From assembly GCF_000317535.1 (NCBI RefSeq), contig NC_019757.1:4119501-4183500 (forward strand): DNA of 64,000 nt. The letters run 5' to 3'. Each line of letters starts with the position of its first letter. Within the stretch, counting starts at the first letter, position 1. The notes under the pieces are model-generated. The model saw nothing but the letters and a program-made list of their open reading frames with translations. It was not told the DNA's origin and ran no database searches. This document shows, piece by piece, positions 17,603-25,863 of the stretch. The DNA is from Cylindrospermum stagnale PCC 7417 (GTDB lineage: Bacteria > Cyanobacteriota > Cyanobacteriia > Cyanobacteriales > Nostocaceae). Made by a program: the position numbers and the translations under genes.

Positions 17603-19561
17603 CTAGAAAAGAAAATAATTCATCGTGAAGTAAAGCCCTTGTTCCTGCAAGGTTTTATTGCCTGCTTTCACGTCAATCAAGGGAATGCCATAGTCTAGAC
17701 GGGCATTGAAGCGATCGCCCATTCGCCACACTAACCCTAAACCTGCACCTAGCAATTTATTCGAGCCGGGATTGGGCTTTTCTCCAGAATAATTCCAGCC
17801 GACCCCAAAATCAATAAAGGGGGCGAGTTGTAAAACGCCTTTGGCTTCAGGTACGCGGAGAATCGGGAAGCGTACTTCTGCCGAGGCGATCGCACCGCTA
17901 TCAGTTAGCATCACATCCTGGCCATAGCCGCGCACGCTTAAAGCACCACCAAGTCCAATCTGTTCTTGAGACAGCAACGAATCTGTGGACATTTGAATGT
18001 CGGAACGCAGAATCAACAAAGTTTCTGGCGCTAGTAGTCGCACATATTGCCCTTGTCCCCGCCAGGCAAAAAAGCGACTGTCTGGACTATTGCTATTGAC
18101 AGTAGCACCGAAGAAATCTGTACCTAAAGAGAATTGCGATCGCGCGGCAAAAACTTGGTGAGGACTGCGTTGGATATATTCTTGAAAAAAGCGCAAGGCC
18201 GAAACACGAGTTTCACCCTGATCATTTGCACCTGGTGCTAGGGGAAATCTCTCATTTAACAGTGAGGTTTCGCTCTCAAGGCGTGAAAAAGTCAGCCCTA
18301 AAGCCAATTCTCGATTAGGCTTTTGCACAATGGGTTGACGATAAGTTAGTTGATATGTGCGTGATTTCCCCTCAATATCCAGGCTATTGAAAGGTTGTTC
18401 AATCACATTAGTACTGCTAACACCTGCCGCAAAGCGGATTGTGCCGTTTTGGGGATTGATCGGCAGAGTATAACTAGCATCTAACTCATTACTACCATCA
18501 GTGTTGGCGTAATATACCTCCAATCCGTCACCCAAACCCAGCAAGTTAGCCTGATTAATCCGAATACCACGCCGGAAACTGCCAACGCTGGGAGAACGGT
18601 TGTTATCTGTGAATAGATTAACGTTGAAGGTATCTGCCTCTGTGACTTGCACTTTTAGGCGACTTTGTTGGGGACGGCTACCGGCTTGGAGTTCGGCGGA
18701 GATATTGGCAATCAGGGGGTCTAGTTGCAGCAGTTGTAAGGCGAATAGCAAGCGATCGCGGTTGAGGGGTTTTTTGGTGGCGATTTCTAGGCGCGATCGC
18801 ACATAGTTAGGGTTAAGGCGACGAGTTCCTACTATCTGAATTTCTGACAATTCCCCTTCAATTATCTGAATTTTGACCACTCCTCCCTCTCGGAGAAAGG
18901 TTTGGTTCGCGGAAATCACCGCACCCGAATTGACATATCCCTCAGCTACATATTTCTGCGTTATGGCTGTCTCTGCCTCTATCAGTTCCGCGAAGGTGAT
19001 TTCTCTACCGATCAATGCTTTGGTAACTTCTGCCAGAAGGCGATCGCTAAAAGCCGTGTTTCCCTCAAATTCAAAGCGTTCAACGCGAATTGTCCCCGGA
19101 ATTTGCGTTTGGACTTCCTTGGGGGGAGGAGTTGGTGCCGCCGGTGGGAGGGGCGGTGCTTGGGGCTGTTGTGGGCTTTCAGGTGTTAATTCAGGTTGTT
19201 TAGGGAGAATTGGGTTAGGTATTTGACCCAGATACAAGTCTTGATATCTAAGGTTTACGGCTGGGTTTGAAGACTTGGGATCATTCACTCCCAAGTCAAA
19301 ATTTTGGGTAGATTTCCAGATAGCTATATTTGATGAAGCAAAGAGAGGAGATTTCCCTAGATCTTTTTTCCCCAACTTCTCATTTATGCTGATCTTTGGG
19401 TGATTCGACTGCCTCTCCCCACCACTATCGGCAGATTCTAATTCTTGAGAATTTAATGTATAAATAATATTCTCTGCTGTTACTGCTTTAACTGGTTTCC
19501 CCAATAGTAGGAGCGGAAAAACTCCAGCCAGCGAAAATAGCACCCTTACTCGATAAGTCAT
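17603..19561 (-). CDS. TpsB outer-membrane transporter (ShlB/FhaC/HecB family)
   Basis: An outer-membrane pore for two-partner secretion. From ATG 19561 (MTYRVRVLFSLAGVFPLLLL) it is 652 aa with a signal peptide, a proline-rich linker (QQPQAPPLPPAAPTPPPKE), a POTRA_2 domain beginning IRVERFEFEGNTAFSD, a second POTRA-like segment, and a C-terminal beta-barrel with the QIGLGGALSVRGYGQD motif and a terminal Phe (MNYFLF). An in-frame extension to 19642 reads through the end hairpin of an IS remnant (PRIPTPLGVG) and is very probably not native. It should export the adjacent TpsA. Confidence 0.9.
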   Translation of the reverse strand: MTYRVRVLFSLAGVFPLLLLGKPVKAVTAENIIYTLNSQELESADSGGERQSNHPKISINEKLGKKDLGKSPLFASSNIAIWKSTQNFDLGVNDPKSSNPAVNLRYQDLYLGQIPNPILPKQPELTPESPQQPQAPPLPPAAPTPPPKEVQTQIPGTIRVERFEFEGNTAFSDRLLAEVTKALIGREITFAELIEAETAITQKYVAEGYVNSGAVISANQTFLREGGVVKIQIIEGELSEIQIVGTRRLNPNYVRSRLEIATKKPLNRDRLLFALQLLQLDPLIANISAELQAGSRPQQSRLKVQVTEADTFNVNLFTDNNRSPSVGSFRRGIRINQANLLGLGDGLEVYYANTDGSNELDASYTLPINPQNGTIRFAAGVSSTNVIEQPFNSLDIEGKSRTYQLTYRQPIVQKPNRELALGLTFSRLESETSLLNERFPLAPGANDQGETRVSALRFFQEYIQRSPHQVFAARSQFSLGTDFFGATVNSNSPDSRFFAWRGQGQYVRLLAPETLLILRSDIQMSTDSLLSQEQIGLGGALSVRGYGQDVMLTDSGAIASAEVRFPILRVPEAKGVLQLAPFIDFGVGWNYSGEKPNPGSNKLLGAGLGLVWRMGDRFNARLDYGIPLIDVKAGNKTLQEQGLYFTMNYFLF

Positions 19562-19600
19562 ATATATCAAATACAAATAATAGAAATTACTTGACATACT

Positions 19601-19800
19601 CCCCACACCTAAAGGTGTGGGGATTCTGGGGTCAAACAGCAATTGCTAGCGTAGCTAGTCTAACATCACCTAACCCAATAGTTGATGCCCCAAAGACGTT
19701 GCATACCCTTGAGGTTTAAGGTTTCAAAGCATAAAACATCAAAGGTATCTGTTAACTTCTGAGCTAGTTTCCAAAACCAATCACGTCTCAACTAAACCTG
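19601..19800 (-). mobile_element. second IS605-type remnant: end hairpin and TnpB fragment
   Basis: 19601-19622 is a perfect 10-bp stem (CCCCACACCT-AA-AGGTGTGGGG), the subterminal hairpin typical of IS200/IS605 ends. Next to it the minus strand encodes RRDWFWKLAQKLTDTFDVL then CFETLNLKGMQRLWG, the central part of a TnpB, ending at a stop at 19666; a stop also precedes it. Both ends of the tnpB gene are lost. The relic lies 40 nt upstream of the preferred tpsB start, so the old IS end has replaced or displaced the original promoter region. Confidence 0.8.
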
Positions 19801-19964
19801 AAAAAGTACATTCCACAAGCTTTTGAGTTGAATCTCACTGGTTAGTGGTTTTTGCCGCGCTGCACTATTCCCGATTTCGAGGCAAATCTTTACCAAAATA
19901 GCGCTTGTAACAAACTCCACTAAATTGGAGACCGAAAACCGTTAACTTAGTGCAAGCTATAAAT

Positions 19965-19978
19965 GTAATTCAGGCTAC
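19965..19978 (+). promoter_or_regulatory. GTAN8TAC (NtcA-type) box just before ntcB-like gene
   Basis: GTAATTCAGGCTAC ends 6 nt before the ATG of the LysR gene. The match is perfect, but at this position it cannot activate a transcript that includes that start. It could act as a repressor-type site, serve a promoter for a shorter protein, or be chance. Confidence 0.35.
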
Positions 19979-19984
19979 ATCAAA

Positions 19985-20926
19985 ATGCGGCTAGAGCAGT
20001 TGCAAGCCTTTTTGGCGATCGCCCAAACTGGCAGTTTTCAAAATGCAGCGAGACAATGTGGTGTTACCCAATCGACCATCAGTCGCCAAATTCAGGCATT
20101 GGAGGCAGATTTGGGAGTAGAACTATTTCACAGAACAAGTCATGCCAAACTGACTCTGGGAGGTGAAAGGTTACTCCCCCGTGTCCGCAAAATTTGCACT
20201 GAATGGGAGAGTGCAACACAGGAATTAGCAGATTTAATCGCCGGTAAGCAGCCAGAACTTTGTATTGCAGCCATTCACTCGGTTTGTGGCTCTTATTTAC
20301 CCCCAGTGTTACAAAAATTTTGTCATGATTATCCAGACGTCCAATTGCGGGTAACATCATTGGGAAGCGATCGCGCCCTCAAAGTCCTCAAAGATGGATT
20401 AGTAGATCTAGCAATCGTGATGAATAATCGGTTTTTAACCACCGGCAGAGAAATGGTGGTAGAAGTTCTCTATGATGAACCGATATTCGTCTTAAGTGCA
20501 GCCAATCATCCACTAGCCCAATATGAAAGCATCCCTTGGTCAGAACTAATTCGTTATCCGCAAGTAGTCTTTAAAGATGGTTACGGAATGCAACGCTTAA
20601 TTCAAGAAAGATTTGAGCGCATGGACGCTGTACTCCAAGCAGCTTTAGAACTAAATACCCTAGATGCCTTTCGGGGAGTGGTACGTCAAGGAGAATTGAT
20701 AGCTTTGCTACCCCAATCTGCATTAGTAGAAGCAAGGTGTGACCCCAGCTTGGCAATTCGTCCCCTAGCCAGCAATAGCAATTTACCAGACAGTTCTAGT
20801 TTGACTCGTCGGGTAGTAATGGTAACAACTCAAGACCGTCTCCAGATTCCCCCTATCAAACACTTTTGGCAACTAGTGCAAGAAAATATCCCCCTGCAAC
20901 TTGAAAAACAGCGATCGGTTTCTTAA
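19985..20926 (+). CDS. ntcB: LysR-family regulator, NtcB-like
   Basis: A 313-aa LysR-type activator: an N-terminal winged HTH (MRLEQLQAFLAIAQTGSFQN ... GVTQSTISRQIQALE) and an effector domain from about residue 90 (CIAAIHSVCGSYLPPVLQKF, VTSLGSDRALKVLKDGLVDL). The pattern agrees with my recollection of NtcB, the pathway-specific activator of nitrate assimilation genes that responds to nitrite. Location about 11 kb from nirA, separated by the haemagglutinin module, fits an originally compact nir region opened by insertion. A CbbR/CmpR-type regulator is the main alternative. Confidence 0.75.
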   Translation: MRLEQLQAFLAIAQTGSFQNAARQCGVTQSTISRQIQALEADLGVELFHRTSHAKLTLGGERLLPRVRKICTEWESATQELADLIAGKQPELCIAAIHSVCGSYLPPVLQKFCHDYPDVQLRVTSLGSDRALKVLKDGLVDLAIVMNNRFLTTGREMVVEVLYDEPIFVLSAANHPLAQYESIPWSELIRYPQVVFKDGYGMQRLIQERFERMDAVLQAALELNTLDAFRGVVRQGELIALLPQSALVEARCDPSLAIRPLASNSNLPDSSSLTRRVVMVTTQDRLQIPPIKHFWQLVQENIPLQLEKQRSVS

Positions 20927-20968
20927 GTTGATCATTGGTCAACAGTCCAAACATTGACCCTAAACTAG

Positions 20969-21010
20969 TGACCAATGACCAATGACCAATGACCAATGAC
21001 TAATGACTAA
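20969..21010. repeat. STRR heptamer tract, 6 units
   Basis: Four TGACCAA and two TGACTAA units end 2 nt before the ATG of the TrpD-like gene. The same heptamer forms the long tract at 46094-46247. Because it directly abuts the start codon, it takes the place of a normal ribosome-binding site. Confidence 0.9.
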
Positions 21011-21012
21011 TT

Positions 21013-22083
21013 ATGAGCAATGTATTTAGGGAATTTATCCAGAAAGTAGGCAGTGGAAACCATACAGCAGAAAATTTAACCCGTGCTGAAGCGGCCACAG
21101 CTACCAAAATGATGCTGCTGGGTGAAGCGACACCAGCCCAAATCGGGGCGTTTTTGATTGCCCACCGCATTAAACGTCCCACAGGGGAAGAGTTAGCGGG
21201 AATGTTAGATGCATACAACGAACTGGGGCCAAAACTGCAACCGATCGCTGCTTCGCAACGGGTGATAGTTTTAGGTATTCCTTATGATGGCAGAACACGC
21301 ACCGCACCAATTAGCCAGATTACAGCTTTACTGCTAGCCGCTGCTGGACAACCAGTGGTGATGCATGGTGGCGATCGCTTGCCGACAAAGTATGGATTAC
21401 CCCTAATTGAGATTTGGCAAGGGTTAGGGGTAGATTGGACTGCTTTAACATTAGCCAAAACTCAGCAAGTATTTGAGCAAACAAAAATCGGCTTTGTTTA
21501 TCCACCAAAGCATTTTCCCTTAACTAACACGCTTTGGGAGTACCGCGATCAACTAGGCAAGCGTCCACCATTGGCAACAATGGAGCTAATTTGGTGTCCT
21601 TATGCTGGGGATGCTCAGATGATTGCCGGCTTCGTCCACCCGCCGACAGAAGCGATGTTTCAGGTAGCTTTGGAGCTGCATAAAGTCACAAAATTCACCT
21701 TTGTCAAGGGATTGGAAGGTAGTTGCGACTTACCACGCGATCGCACCGCGATCATTGGCTTATCTTCAGCAGCGATGTCCCAGGAGTTAGAACGCTTACA
21801 TTTAGTCCCCCGTGAATATGGCTTTACAACCAAGAACGTACCCCTTGGCAGTACTCAAGAACTATTAGACCTCTTGCCGGATGTATTAGCTGGTAAATCA
21901 ACAGAATTGATGCAAACAGCCTTGTGGAATGGCGGGTTTTACCTCTGGCAGAGTGGCATTTCTCCAGATATGCGCGGGGGTATAGCCAAAGCCGCAGAAT
22001 TATTCTCTAGTGGTGCGGTAGCGGCTAAACTCCAAGAACTCAGCTTATACGTAAATTTGGTTTCAACCAGCATCCAAATTTAA
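21013..22083 (+). CDS. TrpD-like phosphoribosyltransferase family protein
   Basis: A 356-aa member of the anthranilate phosphoribosyltransferase superfamily: an N-terminal helical domain (LTRAEAATATKMMLLGEATP, then IGAFLIAHRIKRPTGEELAG) and an alpha/beta domain. The canonical TrpD PRPP loop (GTGGD) is replaced by VLGIPYDGRTRTAPIS, and HGGDRLPTKYGLP takes the place of the usual HGN segment. It is thus a TrpD2-type paralogue and probably not the tryptophan enzyme; DNA binding has been reported for some TrpD2 proteins. It follows ntcB, 86 nt downstream on the same strand, suggesting a shared transcript. Confidence 0.75.
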   Translation: MSNVFREFIQKVGSGNHTAENLTRAEAATATKMMLLGEATPAQIGAFLIAHRIKRPTGEELAGMLDAYNELGPKLQPIAASQRVIVLGIPYDGRTRTAPISQITALLLAAAGQPVVMHGGDRLPTKYGLPLIEIWQGLGVDWTALTLAKTQQVFEQTKIGFVYPPKHFPLTNTLWEYRDQLGKRPPLATMELIWCPYAGDAQMIAGFVHPPTEAMFQVALELHKVTKFTFVKGLEGSCDLPRDRTAIIGLSSAAMSQELERLHLVPREYGFTTKNVPLGSTQELLDLLPDVLAGKSTELMQTALWNGGFYLWQSGISPDMRGGIAKAAELFSSGAVAAKLQELSLYVNLVSTSIQI

Positions 22084-22187
22084 CTAGTCTTTGATAATCT
22101 CTTTTTTATGGAATTATCAAATGGTAAAATAAATTAGGCAAATTTATGTGCCTGGGGTGTTTAACATCAAACTTCAATAGTTTTAAA

Positions 22188-23090
22188 TTATTTAACAGGT
22201 AATATCAGACCTTCATGAGCTAGCAATGCTTTGGGAAAGACTGACTTAACCTCAGCTTGAACATGGTCAAGAAAATCATCATGATCATCCGGGTGGTGGT
22301 GAGAAATAACTAACCTTTTCACGCCAGCGCTTTGTGCCAAATCCACCGCAGTTTGCCAGAGTAAATCAGCCGATTCGTGGTTATGAGCTGTCGGGGGAGT
22401 GTAGGTGGCGTTGGCAATAAACAAATCAGCGTCTTGAATCATCTGTAAAATCTGCGATCGCTCCCCTTGCTCAACACGATTGTACAAATCAGTGATGTAG
22501 GCAACACTATAGTCCTGCCAAGATACGCGATAGCCAACTGACCGCTGATTTTGATTAACTAATGCCGTTGTAATCGTCACATCATCTAGCCCCACCGCAT
22601 TGCCCGCAGTCAAATTGTAGAACTTCAATTCAGACTGCATCACCTGTAAAGGGTAAGGAAAGTGTGGCTGGAGCATTTGATCGCACAAGCATTGTTTAAT
22701 TGAAGCACCATTCGATGCCGCAGTGCCATAAATGTGGAAGCGATTTTCCGCCATAAATGCGGGAGCAAAAAACGGAAACCCTTGGATGCGATTTGATTGG
22801 CAGTTGGTAAAAAACAGATGGGCTTCTATTGGTTTTTGTGCTTGCTGCCAAGTTTTACCCAGAATGCGTAAGCCAGTGCCCCCGTCAAAAATCAAGCGTT
22901 TCCCGGCTACATCCATTTCTACACAAGCAGTATTCCCACCATAGCGGCTGGTGTTGTTGCTTGGGGTGGGAATCAAACCACGGACACCCCAAAATTGCAC
23001 GATAAATTCCCCAATTGGGCTACTTGGCAGGGGCGTTAGCTTCTCAGTTACGTAGCTTTGGGAACCCGACGACAGCTCAAAATTTGACAT
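22188..23090 (-). CDS. metallo-beta-lactamase-fold protein with degenerate metal motif
   Basis: A 300-aa MBL-fold protein. The N-terminal FWGVRGLIPTPSNNTSRYGG and the VEMD / LIFDGGTGLR block match a phosphodiesterase/PhnP-like subgroup. In that subgroup the next strand carries SHTHWDHIQGFPFF; here residues 95-101 read TNCQSNR before IQGFPFF, so both His, the Asp and the third His are all lost. The later ISHHHPDDHDDF segment (about residue 260) remains. This suggests a protein that no longer binds a dinuclear metal centre and has a structural or regulatory role. It is 11 nt upstream of panD on the same strand. Confidence 0.8.
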   Translation of the reverse strand: MSNFELSSGSQSYVTEKLTPLPSSPIGEFIVQFWGVRGLIPTPSNNTSRYGGNTACVEMDVAGKRLIFDGGTGLRILGKTWQQAQKPIEAHLFFTNCQSNRIQGFPFFAPAFMAENRFHIYGTAASNGASIKQCLCDQMLQPHFPYPLQVMQSELKFYNLTAGNAVGLDDVTITTALVNQNQRSVGYRVSWQDYSVAYITDLYNRVEQGERSQILQMIQDADLFIANATYTPPTAHNHESADLLWQTAVDLAQSAGVKRLVISHHHPDDHDDFLDHVQAEVKSVFPKALLAHEGLILPVK

Positions 23091-23101
23091 TTTCCTTGAA
23101 A

Positions 23102-23485
23102 TTAGAGCTTACTGAGCAGATCATCGTAGCGCCGTACTTCCAAAGGCTGGTTTTTTTCGTCCACAATGACAACAGTAGGAGAGTAATTTTTTAACTCTTC
23201 CAGAGTCAACTGCCCGTAAGTCATTATAATCAAGCGATCGCCTGTAATGCCTAGACGTGCCGCAGCTCCATTTAATTCAATCGCCCCTGAGTTGGGTGGA
23301 GCCGGGATAGCATAGGTGATAAAGCGCTCACCATTAGAATTATTCACTACTTGCACCTGCTCATAGGGTAAGATGCCAGCTTTTTTCAATAGGACTTGAT
23401 CAATACTAATACTGCCAACGTAGTGCAGATTCGCTGCCGTGAGGGTGCAGTTATGAATTTTTGCCAAAAGGAGAGTGCGTTGCAT
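23102..23485 (-). CDS. panD: aspartate 1-decarboxylase (pyruvoyl-dependent)
   Basis: A 127-aa PanD, which converts L-aspartate to beta-alanine for pantothenate and CoA synthesis. The autocatalytic cleavage site Gly24-Ser25 is present in HYVGSISID; Ser25 becomes the pyruvoyl cofactor. The catalytic region around [12 protein letters not shown] (Tyr58 equivalent) and the LNGAAAR segment are conserved. Length and start ([16 protein letters not shown]) match the family exactly. Confidence 0.95.
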   Translation of the reverse strand: MQRTLLLAKIHNCTLTAANLHYVGSISIDQVLLKKAGILPYEQVQVVNNSNGERFITYAIPAPPNSGAIELNGAAARLGITGDRLIIMTYGQLTLEELKNYSPTVVIVDEKNQPLEVRRYDDLLSKL

Positions 23486-23630
23486 TTCGTTTCGGGTGAT
23501 ATGGCAGTTTTTACGAGCCGCAACCAGCGAAGGTTTTTTGTCTTCCTATTTTTGGTGTCTGGTTTTCGTACTTAGCTGATAGCTTAGACGGGCAATGGGT
23601 AAAAAGAATATCACCCATTACCATCATCCG

Positions 23631-24146
23631 TTATCTTTGAGTGTAAGCTAGGATAGACTTCTCTACTAAGGGTCTGACTTGCTCAACATCCTGCCAACCG
23701 AGAATTTGAGTTACCTTTTTTTCCAAATTTTTATAAGAGCGGAAAAATTCGGCAATTTCTTCCAAGCGGTGGGGGGGTACATCTTTCAAGGATTTTACTT
23801 GAGCGTAGCGCGGATCTTTGTCGGGAACACAAAGAATCTTTTCATCGCGATCGCCACCGTCAATCATCTCTAAAAAGCCGATTGGTCGTGCAGCAATCAC
23901 ACAACCTGGAAAAGTTGGTTCATCAATTAGTACCATACCATCCAGGGGATCACCATCATCAGCCAAGGTATTAGGTATAAACCCATAGTCATAAGGATAC
24001 TGTACTGAGGAATAAAGTACCCTATCTAGGGCAAAAGCTCCCAATTCCTTATCAAATTCGTATTTATTTTTACTCCCGCCCGCAATTTCAATCAGCACAT
24101 TGATTATACCCAGTTTAGGTTGGGCTGGAATACGGGATAAATCCAC
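23631..24146 (-). CDS. ppa: soluble inorganic pyrophosphatase
   Basis: A 171-aa family I pyrophosphatase; it hydrolyses PPi to two phosphates in the cytosol. The signature D-x-D-P-x-D ([19 protein letters not shown]) carries the Mg-binding aspartates, with [13 protein letters not shown] and YPYDYGFIP upstream and [16 protein letters not shown] downstream forming the rest of the active site. Length is standard for the prokaryotic hexamer. There is a gap of 145 nt to panD. Confidence 0.95.
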   Translation of the reverse strand: MDLSRIPAQPKLGIINVLIEIAGGSKNKYEFDKELGAFALDRVLYSSVQYPYDYGFIPNTLADDGDPLDGMVLIDEPTFPGCVIAARPIGFLEMIDGGDRDEKILCVPDKDPRYAQVKSLKDVPPHRLEEIAEFFRSYKNLEKKVTQILGWQDVEQVRPLVEKSILAYTQR

Positions 24147-24374
24147 AACAAAACTCCTCTGCTAACAGTGAATCAAGGTAGCACACAGTTTGGCTCCCCG
24201 TGTAGAATTTTAGGGCAATTAGGGATCTCTTCCCAAGGTAATTGTTTCGTTCACTAAGGGAAACAGATGGGAGAAGAAGCATCTAGCTGCTTTCGGTATC
24301 AGAATATAGTGAGAGTGAAGATTGGCTAAAAAAAGGGCCGCTGGATAGGTGATGTTTTAGCGACAGTCCTATAG

Positions 24375-24410
24375 AAAAAGCGTTGCCAAGTTTCCTCGCA
24401 ACGCTTTTTT
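24375..24410. terminator. bidirectional intrinsic terminator
   Basis: A 12-bp perfect stem (AAAAAGCGTTGC and its complement) with a 10-nt or so loop and T runs on both strands. On the minus strand it lies about 170 nt after the small membrane-protein gene, which it most likely terminates. Confidence 0.85.
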
Positions 24411-24581
24411 GATGTGATTCAGTCTAGGTTTGACCATAATTTCAGTCAAGATTACCGAATCTAGAGTCCAACAACACAGATTCAGATTATTTGTGATTTT
24501 TACTTAGACAAACATCGACGCAAACTTTGTTTGCTCCTGTTTTGAGCTTTCTTGCTGGTAAAATTCTCTATCTAATTGTAT

Positions 24582-24770
24582 CTAGTCTTCACTGCTTGGT
24601 ATGCTGTATGTCAGGGGTTGCTGGTTATTCTGAACATTGTGTGAAGAATAGTGGGCGATAACATATACAGGTAGTATTAGGGTGACTAAAGCGATCGCGG
24701 TTCCCACAACATCTGCCAAACGTTGGGAATATGTGTCGGGAGAATTGGCAGACTGGCTATTTGAATTCAT
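24582..24770 (-). CDS. small single-pass membrane protein, unknown function
   Basis: A 62-aa protein from ATG 24770 (MNSNSQSANSPDTYSQRLAD), polar at the N-terminus, with one hydrophobic helix (VVGTAIALVTLILPVYVIAH) and a short polar tail. Codon usage and a HIP1 site in frame look native, and a terminator follows. I do not recognise a family. An in-frame TTG at 24782 is an alternative start; no clear Shine-Dalgarno sequence is visible for either. Confidence 0.5.
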   Translation of the reverse strand: MNSNSQSANSPDTYSQRLADVVGTAIALVTLILPVYVIAHYSSHNVQNNQQPLTYSIPSSED

Positions 24771-25684
24771 ACAAAATTGCAATTCGTCAAATCACTGTTA
24801 GGTTTACTCTCTCTCTTGAGAGTGTTGATGCTATTTTAGCTATCTTTTGCCAGACAACTCTGTAGCATTCAGGTATTTTGTCCAGGTTTGCCATTGTCAT
24901 AATGGCGTTTTTATACATGACAACACTGTTACAAAATAGCTTGTATACATCTGATGCTTTGTTATGTGACTAATATTTTTAGATGTTTGACCGTACTGTC
25001 TCATGGATATCTCACACATGGCTAACAGCTACAGCTTTATAAACGGCGTTTTTCATCTGTTTGCAGATTAAGCAAAAAAGTTTATTTGGACAATATGGTT
25101 TGATTATAACATTTCCAAATGCCAATGCTTATGAGCATTTGTCCTGATCCAATTATTTTTGATACAACATATTACTACCGAGATTATACTTAAAGTAGGT
25201 TAGAGTTGTTAATTATTCAACAGTGATTTCACAGAAAATTATGCCAAAGGCAGGAAGATCAGGGCGGTGATTATGTTTTAGACAGCACATTATTACTGAA
25301 GAAATCCAGTTATTGAACCCTGGTTCGCCGCATTTATTCAGTAATAGCACCAAGAAAATATTTCTGAATTTAAATTTACTAACCTAATTGATATTACTCT
25401 AATTTTGTCAATCTATATATAGGTAGAGTAATAATCCTCAAATTCCAGGTATAGCGCCTTTTCGCCAGAGAGCACACCACGTGCAACAATACCCAAAGTG
25501 TTAAATATCCCAACTTGAGTTTCAGAGAAATCCAAAACCTAATATAGGACTCATATTTTATTTTTGAACAAAACTCGGTACACCTTAATCGTCTAGAATC
25601 CTTTTGCCTCTTGCCTGCCTACGCAAATAATTTCAGGAATCAAATATTATTCCTATATGAGGAATTGAACACAAATTAAACTAG
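24771..25684. other. long intergenic region without recognisable gene
   Basis: More than 900 nt of AT-rich DNA between the small membrane-protein start and the DUF362 terminator. I found no ORF of credible composition on either strand and no tandem repeat. It could contain a non-coding RNA or a long regulatory leader, but nothing in it can be named. Confidence 0.5.
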
Positions 25685-25714
25685 GAAAAAACCGCCACAA
25701 GATGAGGGCGGTTT
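25685..25714 (-). terminator. terminator after the DUF362 gene
   Basis: On the minus strand AAACCGCC and GGCGGTTT form an 8-bp stem with a 10-nt loop followed by TTTTTT, about 150 nt beyond the DUF362 stop codon. This is a standard intrinsic terminator. Confidence 0.85.
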
Positions 25715-25863
25715 GGTTAAGCAATCGGAGGGTACTTACAGTTTACTTTGCTAATTTTAAAATTGTTGTAGCCAAGTTGGCACTTGTTGCCATCCTAAGT
25801 TAAGGAAATCGAGAAGTATTGAATTTTAAATTTTCCCATATCCTGGAAAATTTCCCAATGCAA

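Noticed and set aside
19562-19642. Longer TpsB start at 19642
   Set aside because: The extra residues are read from the IS605 end hairpin and precede a good signal peptide at 19561.
23679-23873. Frames antisense to ppa and other genes
   Set aside because: Shadow frames in strongly conserved genes; no ribosome-binding sites.
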